Shown here: in pieces, positions 26,154 to 34,794 of the stretch
How positions within the stretch are numbered: position 1 is the first letter of the stretch
Layout of the letters: the number at the start of each line of letters is the position of its first letter
Source of the DNA: Clostridia bacterium
GTDB lineage: Bacteria; Bacillota_A; Clostridia; Christensenellales; Aristaeellaceae
Reading direction: 5' to 3'
Length of the DNA: 37,995 bases
Assembly (NCBI GenBank): GCA_017517815.1
Contig: JAFWYA010000054.1
Location: forward strand, 1-37,995
Notes under the pieces: model-generated
Database searches by the model: none
What the model was told of the DNA's origin: nothing
The model's input: only the letters and a program-made list of their open reading frames with translations
Program-made: the position numbers and the translations under genes

Positions 26154-27182
26154 ATGAGCAGCTTTTCCGGCAAGACGCTGATGATTACCGGCGGCACCGG
26201 CTCGTTTGGCGAAGCGGTGCTCAAGCGCTTTCTGGACACTGATATCGGCGAGATCCGCATTTTCAGCCGCGATGAAAAAAAGCAGGATGATATGCGCCAC
26301 CGCTATCAGTCCGAAAAAATCAAGTATTTCATCGGCGACGTGCGCGATCTGGCCAGTGTGAAAAACGCTATGTACGGCGTGGATTATCTGTTTCATGCGG
26401 CTGCGCTCAAGCAGGTGCCGTCGTGCGAATTTTTCCCCATTGAGGCCGTCAAGACCAATGTGCTGGGCACCGACAACGTGCTGACTGCCTGCATCGAGGC
26501 CGGCGTACGCAAGGTGATCTGCCTGTCGACCGACAAGGCGGCCTATCCCGTCAACGCCATGGGTACCTCCAAGGCCATGATGGAAAAGGTGTTTGTGGCC
26601 AAGTCCCGCACGGTGCCTGAAAGCCGCACACTCATCTGCGGCACGCGCTACGGCAATGTGATGTGCTCGCGTGGCTCGGTCATCCCGCTGTTCATCGACC
26701 AGATCAAGGCTGGCAAGCCTCTGACCGTGACCCATCCGGACATGACCCGCTTCATCATGAGCCTTGAAGAGGCAGTCGAATTGGTGCTGTTTGCCTTTGA
26801 AAACGCCCACAGCGGCGACATTCTGGTCAAAAAGGCCCCTGCATGCACCATCGGCGTGCTGGCCGAGGCTGTGCGTCAGTTGTTCCACGCGGACAATCCC
26901 GTGCGCGTCATCGGCATCCGCCATGGTGAAAAGATGTATGAAACACTTTTGACCAACGAGGAATGCGTGAACGCCATCGATATGGGCGACTTTTACCGTG
27001 TGCCGTCCGACAGCCGCGACCTGAACTATGACAAGTATTTTGTTCAGGGCGACGAAAAACGCAACACGCTGACGGAATTCAATTCCAATAACACCGCGCT
27101 GCTCACTGTGGAGCAGGTGAAAGAAAAACTGCTGTCGCTCAGTTACATCCGGGAGGAACTGGCGAAATGGGAAAATGCCTGA
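26154..27182 (+). CDS. UDP-GlcNAc 4,6-dehydratase/5-epimerase, CapE/WbjB type
   Basis: 342-residue short-chain dehydrogenase-fold enzyme that converts UDP-GlcNAc toward UDP-L-FucNAc/QuiNAc-type sugars. NAD-binding GGTGSFG is at 13-19, then FIGDVRD, KQVPSCEFFPIEAVKTNVLGT and STDKAAYPVNAMGTSKAMMEK. The catalytic tyrosine of YxxxK is replaced by methionine (MGTSK), as known for CapE. The normal partners (CapF reductase, CapG epimerase) and glycosyltransferases are not in the window. The ATG follows the purC TAA directly. The last 16 nt overlap the next gene. Confidence 0.93.
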   Translation: MSSFSGKTLMITGGTGSFGEAVLKRFLDTDIGEIRIFSRDEKKQDDMRHRYQSEKIKYFIGDVRDLASVKNAMYGVDYLFHAAALKQVPSCEFFPIEAVKTNVLGTDNVLTACIEAGVRKVICLSTDKAAYPVNAMGTSKAMMEKVFVAKSRTVPESRTLICGTRYGNVMCSRGSVIPLFIDQIKAGKPLTVTHPDMTRFIMSLEEAVELVLFAFENAHSGDILVKKAPACTIGVLAEAVRQLFHADNPVRVIGIRHGEKMYETLLTNEECVNAIDMGDFYRVPSDSRDLNYDKYFVQGDEKRNTLTEFNSNNTALLTVEQVKEKLLSLSYIREELAKWENA

Positions 27183-27943
27183 TTCAGGCCATTGGGGCGG
27201 AGGCGCTGAAAAGCGTCGCGCCCCTTTTTGCCAACTGGGATGAAACACTGATCTGGACGGCGCTTCAGGGGCGCATGGGTATGGTATGGACATACGGCAG
27301 CGCCGCCCTGTGTGCGTGCGGAGATTTTGTTTTTCTTTCTCCGGCGCAGGAGGATGCAAAAGAACTGCTTCAGGCTGTGCACAGCTGGCTGGGAAACCGC
27401 TTTGCCATTCTGACGGTTCGTGAGGAAAATGTGCATGCCGCTGTGCCGTCTGTATTCGGTCAGGCTGCGCGCGAGGAAACGCGTTACGCGTTTTGGAAGG
27501 ACCCGTCTGCCTTTGATCGAAAACGGCTGGAAGAACTGACAAAAAAGCTGCCATCAGAAATGATGCTGCGCGTGTTTGACAGCGAACTGTACGCCCTTGC
27601 CATGCAGGAAAGCTGGTCGCGCGATTTCTGTTCGCAGTTTTCCTCCTGTGAGGACTTTCTGCAAAACGGCGTAGCCGTAGGCGCTTTGCAGGATGGCCGT
27701 CTGGTTGGCGGAGCGGGTACCTACATCGCTTATGAAGGCGGCATCGAGGTCGAAGTCGATACGCATGAGGATTTCCGCGGGCAGGGCATTGCCACAGCGT
27801 GCAGCGCGCGGCTCATTCTGGAATGCATGGACAGGGGTCTGTATCCCAGCTGGGATGCGGCAAACCTGATCTCTGTGCGTCTGGCGCAAAAACTGGGGTA
27901 TCGTCTGAAAGGACCGTATGCCGTATGGCATATCAACGAGTGA
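27167..27943 (+). CDS. GNAT-family acetyltransferase with N-terminal extension
   Basis: 258 residues. The C-terminal ~110 form a GNAT domain with EVEVDTHEDFRGQGIATACSARLI (acetyl-CoA loop RGQGIA) and WDAANLISVRLAQKLGYR. The N-terminal ~140 residues have no recognisable motif beyond the general form of two-part GNAT proteins. It overlaps capE by 16 nt, with GGAGG inside capE about 10 nt upstream of the ATG. Acetylation of the amino sugar made through CapE is conceivable but unproven. Confidence 0.85.
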   Translation: MGKCLIQAIGAEALKSVAPLFANWDETLIWTALQGRMGMVWTYGSAALCACGDFVFLSPAQEDAKELLQAVHSWLGNRFAILTVREENVHAAVPSVFGQAAREETRYAFWKDPSAFDRKRLEELTKKLPSEMMLRVFDSELYALAMQESWSRDFCSQFSSCEDFLQNGVAVGALQDGRLVGGAGTYIAYEGGIEVEVDTHEDFRGQGIATACSARLILECMDRGLYPSWDAANLISVRLAQKLGYRLKGPYAVWHINE

Positions 27944-27970
27944 ACACAATGGCTTCGGAGGAATACGAAC

Positions 27971-29377
27971 ATGGCATGGTCGCTGAAGAAGAAAAAAGCT
28001 GACTATCTTGAAAACAGCATCACTGAAGGCGTGATCTGGAAAACACTTTTGTCGTTTTTCTTTCCCATTCTGCTGGGCACATTCTTTCAGCAGATGTACA
28101 ATACGGTCGACGCGATCATTGTCGGCAAATTTGTCGGTAAGGAGGCGCTGGCGTCGGTTGGCGGCACGACGGGATCTATCATCAACCTGATTGTAGGCTT
28201 CTTTACCGGCCTCGCCTCGGGCGCGACGGTCATCCTGTCGCAGTACTATGGCGGCCGCAAGTACAAAGAAGTGGGGCAAACGGTGCATACGGCTTTTGCC
28301 ATGGCCATTGCAGGCGGCCTGCTGATCATGGCGTTTGGCTTTGTGATGGCGCCCGCAATGCTGCGCATGCTGGATACGCCCGAGGATATTATGGCGTATT
28401 CGCTGCGCTATCTGCGCATTTACTTTGCGGGTATGGTGCCGTCGCTGATTTACAACATTGGCTCGGGCCTGCTGCGTGCGGTGGGTGATTCGCGCCGTCC
28501 GCTGTTTTTCCTGATCATTGCATGCATGACCAATGTGGTGCTGGACGTGGTGTTTGTCGTGGGTTTGGAGATGCACGTGGCAGGCGCTGCGCTGGCAACC
28601 ATTCTGTCGCAGCTGGTCAGCGCTGTTCTTGTAAGCGTTACGCTGATGCGGTCCGGCACGGCTTACCGGCTTGAATTGAAGAAGATCCGTTTTCACGCAG
28701 AGCAGCTCAAGCGTATCGTTACCATTGGCCTGCCTGCCGGTTTGCAGTCCATGGCGTATTCCGTGTCCAATGCTATCGTGCAGACCAGCATCAACGGCTT
28801 TGGCACCGATGTGGTGGCAGCCTACACGGCCTATGGTAAGCTGGATGCCTTCAACTGGATGCTGCAGGGTGCGTTTGGCGTGTCCATCACCACGTTTGCA
28901 GGCCAGAACTTTGGTGCGCGCCAGTATGAACGCGTCAAAAAGGGCGTACGTGTCTGTCTGGCAATGTCGGCAGCGGCAACGCTTGTGCTGAGCGGCTTCC
29001 TGCTGCTGACGGGCGAAACGCTCTACAGGCTGTTTACAGATGATCCGGTGGTTGTTGAACTGGGCATGAAGATGCTTAAGCTGCTGGCCCCTGTGTTTGT
29101 GCTGTATGTCTGCATTGAGATCTTCTCCGGCGCGCTGCGCGGCGCAGGAGACGCCGTCAGGCCGACGATCATCACCCTCAGCGGCGTGTGCGCGCTGCGC
29201 ATGATATGGCTGCTTGCAGTCGTGCCCATGAACCGCACGCTGGATATGGTGCTGTACTGCTATCCGCTTACGTGGACGGTCACATCGCTGCTGTTTGTGG
29301 CGTATTATTTCAAAAGCAGCTGGATGAAACGCAGCATTCACAAGGCTGGTCTGGACAGGCCGCTGGAGGAAAACTGA
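27971..29377 (+). CDS. MATE-family multidrug/organic cation transporter
   Basis: 468-residue, 12-helix MATE exporter. Typical segments are PILLGTFFQQMYNTVDAIIVGKFVG in helix 1, LPAGLQSMAYSVSNAIVQ at the start of the second half, and GAFGVSITTFAGQNFGARQYERVKKG. Both MatE repeats are complete. Substrates cannot be told from sequence. GGAGGA lies 8 nt before the ATG, 27 nt after the GNAT gene, so it is likely the last gene of the purC operon. No strong terminator is seen before the next promoter. Confidence 0.95.
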   Translation: MAWSLKKKKADYLENSITEGVIWKTLLSFFFPILLGTFFQQMYNTVDAIIVGKFVGKEALASVGGTTGSIINLIVGFFTGLASGATVILSQYYGGRKYKEVGQTVHTAFAMAIAGGLLIMAFGFVMAPAMLRMLDTPEDIMAYSLRYLRIYFAGMVPSLIYNIGSGLLRAVGDSRRPLFFLIIACMTNVVLDVVFVVGLEMHVAGAALATILSQLVSAVLVSVTLMRSGTAYRLELKKIRFHAEQLKRIVTIGLPAGLQSMAYSVSNAIVQTSINGFGTDVVAAYTAYGKLDAFNWMLQGAFGVSITTFAGQNFGARQYERVKKGVRVCLAMSAAATLVLSGFLLLTGETLYRLFTDDPVVVELGMKMLKLLAPVFVLYVCIEIFSGALRGAGDAVRPTIITLSGVCALRMIWLLAVVPMNRTLDMVLYCYPLTWTVTSLLFVAYYFKSSWMKRSIHKAGLDRPLEEN

Positions 29378-29436
29378 AAAAACATTTCAAAACCGTTTCA
29401 CAAACCTGAATAAACATGCGCGCTGGGACATCTGGA

Positions 29437-29465
29437 TTGACTTTCCAATGGGCTGCATATATAAT
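29437..29465 (+). promoter_or_regulatory. Near-consensus promoter of the ABC-G1PDH-HAD operon
   Basis: -35 TTGACT (29437-29442), 17-nt spacer, -10 TATAAT (29460-29465). Confidence 0.9.
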
Positions 29466-29470
29466 AAATA

Positions 29471-29509
29471 TGTTATCAGGTGTACCGTGTCCTAAAAAGA
29501 GGATAAACA
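29471..29509. promoter_or_regulatory. Possible operator in the ABC operon leader
   Basis: An inverted repeat, TGTTATC (29471-29477) and GATAAACA (29502-29509), lies at the expected transcription start of a very strong promoter. This is a typical repressor position. No regulator gene is adjacent, so identity is unknown. Confidence 0.3.
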
Positions 29510-29566
29510 TTGAAGCAACTGTGCTCAAACGGCCGTAGCTTCGCAATACATGGGAGGAAAACTGCT

Positions 29567-30679
29567 GTGAGCGATCGCATTTCCATCCGTCATGCGCTGA
29601 AAAAGTATGGCGAGAACGTTATCATTCCCGACTTGAACCTTGAAATCAAACAGGGTGAATTTTTCACGCTGCTGGGCCCCTCTGGCTGCGGCAAAACCAC
29701 GCTTCTGCGCATGATCGCCGGTTTTAACTCCATCGAAGGCGGCGACTTTTATTTCAACGAAAACCGCATCAACGACCTGGACCCCGCCAAGCGCAATATC
29801 GGCATGGTGTTCCAGAACTACGCCATCTTCCCGCACATGACCGTTCGCAAGAACGTTGAATTCGGCCTGAAGAACCGAAAACTGTCCAAAGAGCAGATCA
29901 AGGCGCAGACCGACAAGTTTATGAAGCTGATGCACGTCGACGAATACGCCGACCGCCTGCCTGAGCGTCTGTCCGGCGGTCAGCAGCAGCGTGTGGCATT
30001 GGCCCGCGCGCTGTGCATCGAGCCTGACGTGCTGCTGTTTGACGAGCCTCTGTCCAACCTGGACGCCAAGCTGCGCGTGGAAATGCGCACCGTCATCAAG
30101 AATATTCAGCACAACGTGGGCATCACCACCGTGTACGTCACTCACGATCAGGAGGAGGCCATGGCCATCTCCGACCGCATCGCCGTTATGAATGCCGGCG
30201 TCATTCAGCATGTGGGCACGCCCAAGAACATCTACCAGCGCCCGGCCAATCTGTTTGTATCCACCTTCATTGGCCGCAGCAATGTGATGAATGCAAAGCT
30301 GGAAGTGGAAAACGGCAAGTGCTGGCTGGTCACCCCCAGCGGCTACAGGGCCGAGATGACCAACGTGCAGCCCAAGTACCAGAAGTCGCAGGACGTTGTG
30401 ATGTCCGTGCGTCCTGAGGAACTGCTGCTCAACCGCGATGCGGATGCCGCCGGTATCAGCGCCACGGTGGACGACTGCGTGTTCCTGGGTCTGATGACCC
30501 ACTACTTCGTGCATCTGGAGTCTGGCGAGGAAGCCGAGATCATTCAGGAATCCTCCATTGACAGCATCATCGAGCCCGGCACGAAGATCACCCTCACCAT
30601 CAATACCGACAAGGTCAACATCTTTACCGCCGACGGTTCGGCCAACATGCTGACCGGCGTTCAGAACGACTGCGAATGA
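29567..30679 (+). CDS. ABC transporter ATP-binding protein (AfuC/FbpC/PotA-like)
   Basis: 370 residues. Walker A GPSGCGKT (37-44), Q-loop FQNYAIFPH, signature LSGGQQQ (135-141), Walker B LLFDE (156-160), then a C-terminal TOBE regulatory domain of about 130 residues. This length and arrangement are those of importers of the spermidine/iron/phosphorylated solute class. The start is GTG at 29567 with GGGAGG about 9 nt upstream; the frame upstream of it has no ribosome binding site. First gene of a five-gene operon; the permease follows after 13 nt. Confidence 0.94.
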   Translation: MSDRISIRHALKKYGENVIIPDLNLEIKQGEFFTLLGPSGCGKTTLLRMIAGFNSIEGGDFYFNENRINDLDPAKRNIGMVFQNYAIFPHMTVRKNVEFGLKNRKLSKEQIKAQTDKFMKLMHVDEYADRLPERLSGGQQQRVALARALCIEPDVLLFDEPLSNLDAKLRVEMRTVIKNIQHNVGITTVYVTHDQEEAMAISDRIAVMNAGVIQHVGTPKNIYQRPANLFVSTFIGRSNVMNAKLEVENGKCWLVTPSGYRAEMTNVQPKYQKSQDVVMSVRPEELLLNRDADAAGISATVDDCVFLGLMTHYFVHLESGEEAEIIQESSIDSIIEPGTKITLTINTDKVNIFTADGSANMLTGVQNDCE

Positions 30680-30692
30680 ACGGAGGCCGGTT

Positions 30693-32348
30693 ATGAAAAA
30701 AAGAAAGTATGACGAGTGGCTGTTTGTATCGCTGCTGCTGCTGACGCTGTTTGTGGTGTTCCTGCTGTTCCCGCTGGTGGGACTGCTCAAGCAGTCGGTG
30801 TACAACGGCGACGGCCAGTTTACTTGGGATAACTTCAAGCGTTTTTTCACCTACACCAACGGCTATTATCTCAAGCCCCTCGGCAACAGCGTGAAGGTGA
30901 CCATCGCGACCACGCTGGTATCGTTGCTGCTGGGCATTCCGATCGCCTATTTCTACTCCTTCTACAAGATCCGCGGCGCGAAGCTGCTGTTCGTTGTGTC
31001 CATCCTGTGCAGCATGTCGGCGCCTTTCATCGGCGCGTATTCGTGGGTGCTGCTGCTGGGCCGCAGCGGCGCTATCACCAAGTTCCTTTCCGCTGCGCTT
31101 GGCTTTAAAATGCCCACAATCTACGGCTTTGGCGGCATTCTGCTGGTGCAGTCGCTCAAATTCTTCCCGCTGGTGTTCATCTACATGAACGGCGCGTTCA
31201 AGAGCATTGACAACACCCTGATGGAAGCCTCGGCCAACATGGGCTGCACGGGCGTGAAGCGACTGATGCGCATTGTGCTGGCGCTGAGCATGCCCACCAT
31301 TCTGGCCGCTGCGCTGATGGTGTTTATGCAGGCTTTTGCCGACTTTGGCACGCCAATGCTCATCGGCGAGGGCTATCAGACCTTCCCGGTCATGATCTAC
31401 AACGCCTATCTGGGTGAAGGCGGCGCAGACCGAAACTTTGCCGCCGCACTGGCTGTAGTGGCCATCGTGATCACCGCCATCGTGTTCATCTTCCAGAAAT
31501 GGGGCACCAGCCGCTTCAAGTTCTCCATGAACGCGCTGCATCCCGTGGAAAAGAAGAAGGCCAAGGGTATTGGCGGCGTGCTGATGCACATCTACTGCTA
31601 CCTGCTGGTAGGCATTGCCTTCATGCCACAGCTGTACATCATCTACCTGTCCTTCTGCAACTACAAGGGCTCCATCCGTCAAGGCGGCTACGGCTTCGGC
31701 AACTATGTGCAGGCCAGCAAAAAGCTGCTGGAACGCTCCATCAACAACACGGCCATCATGGGCATCATCGCCCTGGGCATCATCGTGATCATCGCCGTTT
31801 TGATCGCCTATCTGGTGGTGCGCCGCTCCAGCGTGCTCAACAACTCCATCGATACCATTTCGATGCTGCCCTACATCATGCCCGGCGCTGTTGTGGGCCT
31901 GAGCCTGCTGCTTGCCTTTGGCAAAAAGCCCATCGCGCTCACCGGCACCTTTGCCATCATGGTCATCTCCTTCGTCATCCGTCGTCTGCCGTACACTATC
32001 CGTTCGGCTACGGCCACGCTGATGCAGATCTCTCCCAGCATTGAGGAGGCCTCCATCAGTCTGGGTGCCTCCAAGGCAAAGACGTTTGTGAAAATCACTG
32101 TGCCCATGATGGCCAACGGCATCCTCTCCGGCGCGATCCTCAGCTGGGTGGCCATCGTGACGGAACTTTCCAGTTCCATCATTCTGTACAGCAACAAATC
32201 CATCACGCTGACGATGTCCACCTATCTGGCCATCCTGCGCGGCAACGACGGCATCGCCGCAGCATTCGCCGCCATCCTCACGGTCGTCACGACGCTGTCA
32301 CTGCTCCTGTACCTGAAGGTCAGCAAGTCGGAAGACGTGAGACTGTAA
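30693..32348 (+). CDS. Fused double ABC permease (FbpB/AfuB-like)
   Basis: 551 residues with two MetI-type permease halves in one chain. Each half has about six helices and an ATPase-contact EAA motif: LMEASANMGCTGVKRLMRIVLALSMP in the first half and EEASISLGASKAKTFVKITVPMM in the second. Fused double permeases are typical of ferric, 2-aminoethylphosphonate and hexose-phosphate importers of the AfuABC class. GGAGG lies 6 nt before the ATG. A hairpin follows before the binding protein gene. Confidence 0.93.
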   Translation: MKKRKYDEWLFVSLLLLTLFVVFLLFPLVGLLKQSVYNGDGQFTWDNFKRFFTYTNGYYLKPLGNSVKVTIATTLVSLLLGIPIAYFYSFYKIRGAKLLFVVSILCSMSAPFIGAYSWVLLLGRSGAITKFLSAALGFKMPTIYGFGGILLVQSLKFFPLVFIYMNGAFKSIDNTLMEASANMGCTGVKRLMRIVLALSMPTILAAALMVFMQAFADFGTPMLIGEGYQTFPVMIYNAYLGEGGADRNFAAALAVVAIVITAIVFIFQKWGTSRFKFSMNALHPVEKKKAKGIGGVLMHIYCYLLVGIAFMPQLYIIYLSFCNYKGSIRQGGYGFGNYVQASKKLLERSINNTAIMGIIALGIIVIIAVLIAYLVVRRSSVLNNSIDTISMLPYIMPGAVVGLSLLLAFGKKPIALTGTFAIMVISFVIRRLPYTIRSATATLMQISPSIEEASISLGASKAKTFVKITVPMMANGILSGAILSWVAIVTELSSSIILYSNKSITLTMSTYLAILRGNDGIAAAFAAILTVVTTLSLLLYLKVSKSEDVRL

Positions 32349-32358
32349 CACTCGGCTT

Positions 32359-32380
32359 TATTGCGGGGGAATCCGCAATA
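32359..32380 (+). promoter_or_regulatory. Intergenic hairpin between permease and binding protein genes
   Basis: Perfect 8-bp stem TATTGCGG / CCGCAATA with a 6-nt loop and no U-tract. It likely protects or processes the mRNA so that the binding protein is made in excess over the permease. Confidence 0.5.
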
Positions 32381-32410
32381 GGTATAAAAAATCCAAAAGG
32401 AGACACAAAC

Positions 32411-33430
32411 ATGAAGAAGATCCTGGCTCTGGTTCTCTCCCTGATGATGACCCTTGCGGTTTGCAGCGCCTACGCCGGCAGCGAAGTGCAGCTGTACTCC
32501 ACCATGACCGAGGCTGACCTCGATGCTCTGATCACCTGCTTCAACGAGAAGTATCCCGACATCGAAGTGATCGTCACCAACGGCTCCGCCGGTGAACTGA
32601 CCACCCGTATCGCCGGTGAGGCCGGCAACCCCCAGGGCGACCTGGTCTGGGGCGGCATGGCTGACTCCGACGGTCAGGCTTATGCTGATATCTTCGAAGC
32701 CTGGGTTTCCGAGTATGACGCCCAGAACATCGAAGGCTACACCAGCCCCAACGGCCTGTACTCCATGGACCACCTGTCCACCGTCGTGTTCGTCGTCAAC
32801 GAGGAACTTGAGGCTGAACTGGGTCTGAACATCCAGAGCTACGAAGACCTGCTGGATCCCAAGCTGAAGGGCATGATCGCCACCGCCGACCCCAACAGCT
32901 CTTCCTCTGCCTGGAACAACCTGTCCAACATCATGGCCGTTTACGGCGCTGACAGCGAGGCTGCCTGGGCTTACATTGAAAAGCTCATGCCCAACCTGGT
33001 CGTGCTGGGCTCCTCCTCCGGCGTGTTCAAGAACACCCAGGCCGGCGAGTACGTCGTGGGCCTGACCTATGAAGACGGCGCTGTGGGCCTCATCCGTGAC
33101 GGCGCTACCAACATCCGTCTGCAGTATCCCACCAACGGCACCTCCGCTTCCGCTTTCGGCTGCGCTCTGATCAAGGGCGGCCCCAACCCTGAAAACGCCA
33201 AGCTGTTCATCGACTTCATCTGCTCCGCCGAAGGCCAGACCGCTCTGGCAGCTTATCAGCAGGGCACCCTGCGCTACACCAACGCTGGCTACACCGTTCC
33301 CGCTGACGCCTGGCTGAAGCCCTCCAGCGAGATCACCTGGGTCGTGCGCGACGTGAAGTACCTGACCGAAAACAAGACCGCCATTCTGGACCACTGGAAC
33401 GCCCTGTGGGCTACCGTTACCGCCCAGTAA
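32411..33430 (+). CDS. Extracellular solute-binding protein, family 1 (AfuA/FbpA-like)
   Basis: 339 residues: signal peptide of about 22 residues, then a type II periplasmic-binding fold with VQLYSTMTEADLDALITCFNEKYPDIEVI, GDLVWGGMADS and an NTQAGEYVVGLTYEDGA segment. The tandem tyrosines used by FbpA to bind Fe3+ are not evident. Cys18 sits in LAVC, with Val at -1, a poor lipobox; AYA-G is a better signal peptidase I site. AAGGAG lies 8 nt before the ATG. The family includes AfuA, reported to bind sugar phosphates, and aminoethylphosphonate-binding proteins; the ligand here is predicted phosphorylated, by context only. Confidence 0.9.
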   Translation: MKKILALVLSLMMTLAVCSAYAGSEVQLYSTMTEADLDALITCFNEKYPDIEVIVTNGSAGELTTRIAGEAGNPQGDLVWGGMADSDGQAYADIFEAWVSEYDAQNIEGYTSPNGLYSMDHLSTVVFVVNEELEAELGLNIQSYEDLLDPKLKGMIATADPNSSSSAWNNLSNIMAVYGADSEAAWAYIEKLMPNLVVLGSSSGVFKNTQAGEYVVGLTYEDGAVGLIRDGATNIRLQYPTNGTSASAFGCALIKGGPNPENAKLFIDFICSAEGQTALAAYQQGTLRYTNAGYTVPADAWLKPSSEITWVVRDVKYLTENKTAILDHWNALWATVTAQ

Positions 33431-33447
33431 GGCAAAAAAGAACGCCT

Positions 33448-33499
33448 CTATGGCATAAACCATAGGGCAGGAGGCAGTCGGCCAGCCGGCTGCCTCCTG
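33448..33499 (+). promoter_or_regulatory. Two stacked hairpins between binding protein and G1PDH genes
   Basis: CTATGG / CCATAG (33448-33465) and the stable stem CAGGAGGCAG / CTGCCTCCTG (33468-33499) with an inner CGGC / GCCG. Only TTT follows, so it may be a partial terminator that lowers expression of the downstream enzymes, or a 3' end for the binding protein mRNA. Confidence 0.6.
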
Positions 33500-33523
33500 T
33501 TTGTGACTGAAGGAGTGCGCAAC

Positions 33524-34783
33524 ATGAATTTTGAAGAACTGCTTAAGGGAAGCGACTGCGGCTGCGGCATGCATCACACCTGCAGCATCAAGCATATCGT
33601 CATCGGTAAGGACGCCAACAAGAGCCTGGGCAGCCTGTTGGATGGATACAACAGGATCCTTCTGGCGGCGGATACCAATACCTTTGCCACCTGCGGCGAG
33701 GAGATCAAGGCGCAGATCGGCGACAAGCTGGAAAGTCTGCTTGTTTATCAGCGCGACGGTCTGCTGATCCCCAACGAGGAAGCCGTTGAGGAAATGCAGG
33801 CACTGCTGACCGAAGAAACCGACCTGATCATCGGTATCGGTTCCGGCGTGATTCAGGATACCTGCAAGTATGTCAGCCACCAGGCGAAGCTGCCGTATTA
33901 CATCGTGGCGACTGCGCCTTCCATGGACGGCTACGCATCCGTAGGCGCTGCCATGATCATGGGCGGCATGAAGGTGACCTATTCCGCCCATGTGCCGGAA
34001 GCGATCATCGGCGATATTGACGTGCTCAAGGATGCGCCCATGGAGATGATCAAGTCCGGCTATGGCGATATTCTGGGCAAGTATTCCTGCCTCAACGACT
34101 GGAAGCTCAGCCGCGTGGTGCGCAATGAGTATTTCTGCCAGGAAGTATACGACCTGACTATGGACATGCTCGTCAAGACCCGCGATCTGGGGCCGGCGCT
34201 GCTCAACCGCGAGCCTGAAGCCATACAGACCTTGATGGAGGCGCTGGTGGGCGTGGGCATTGCCATGGCATTTGTAGGCAATTCCCGTCCTGCTTCCGGC
34301 AGCGAGCATCACCTGTCGCATTTCTTTGAAATCGTGGGTATTCTCAACGACGAGCCGTATTTTATGCATGGTATCGACGTAGTGTATTCCAGCATTTACA
34401 CCCAGCAGATCCGCGAAAAGCTGCTGGCGATGGATGTGCCTGCCGCTCATAAAACCATGAGCCGTGAAGCGCGCGAAAAGCGTATTGGCGAGGTATATAC
34501 CGCTATTTCTGACAGCGTGATCGCTCTGCAGAACAAAATGGGCTGGTACGAGGAAGACCGCAGCGGCGTGTACGCAGAAAAGTGGGACGAGATTCGTTCC
34601 GTGCTTGCGGAAGCACCCTCTGTGGATGAACTGCTGGGCTATCTGAAGAGCATCGAACTGGATATCGCAAAGTTTGAGGAAATGTACGGCAAGGAAAAGA
34701 TCGAGACTGCGCTCTGCTTTGCCAAGGATCTGAAGGATCGCTACACCGTGCTTTGGATGTACTACGACCTGCTGGTCGGCTGA
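33524..34783 (+). CDS. sn-Glycerol-1-phosphate dehydrogenase, AraM/EgsA family
   Basis: 419-residue Zn/Ni-type dehydrogenase of the iron-containing alcohol dehydrogenase fold, interconverting sn-glycerol-1-phosphate and dihydroxyacetone phosphate with NAD(P)H. Motifs are IGIGSGVIQDTCKY (nucleotide binding), ATAPSMDGYAS, SGYGDILGKYSCLNDWKL (metal ligand Asp), GSEHHLSHFFE and YFMHGIDV (ligand histidines). The N-terminal CGCGMHH stretch occurs in AraM-like proteins. The start at 33524 is set by AAGGAG 8 nt upstream. No PcrB-type ether-lipid synthase is nearby; the link to an importer suggests a catabolic direction, which is inference. Confidence 0.9.
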   Translation: MNFEELLKGSDCGCGMHHTCSIKHIVIGKDANKSLGSLLDGYNRILLAADTNTFATCGEEIKAQIGDKLESLLVYQRDGLLIPNEEAVEEMQALLTEETDLIIGIGSGVIQDTCKYVSHQAKLPYYIVATAPSMDGYASVGAAMIMGGMKVTYSAHVPEAIIGDIDVLKDAPMEMIKSGYGDILGKYSCLNDWKLSRVVRNEYFCQEVYDLTMDMLVKTRDLGPALLNREPEAIQTLMEALVGVGIAMAFVGNSRPASGSEHHLSHFFEIVGILNDEPYFMHGIDVVYSSIYTQQIREKLLAMDVPAAHKTMSREAREKRIGEVYTAISDSVIALQNKMGWYEEDRSGVYAEKWDEIRSVLAEAPSVDELLGYLKSIELDIAKFEEMYGKEKIETALCFAKDLKDRYTVLWMYYDLLVG

Positions 34784-34794
34784 TGAGGTGCATG

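Noticed and set aside
29567..33430. Annotation as a ferric iron importer (FbpABC)
   Set aside because: The family similarity is real, but the tandem tyrosine iron ligands are not evident in the binding protein, and the co-transcribed enzymes act on phosphorylated carbon compounds.
32222..34450. 742-codon minus-strand frame
   Set aside because: Antisense shadow of the binding protein and G1PDH genes, with no recognisable motifs.
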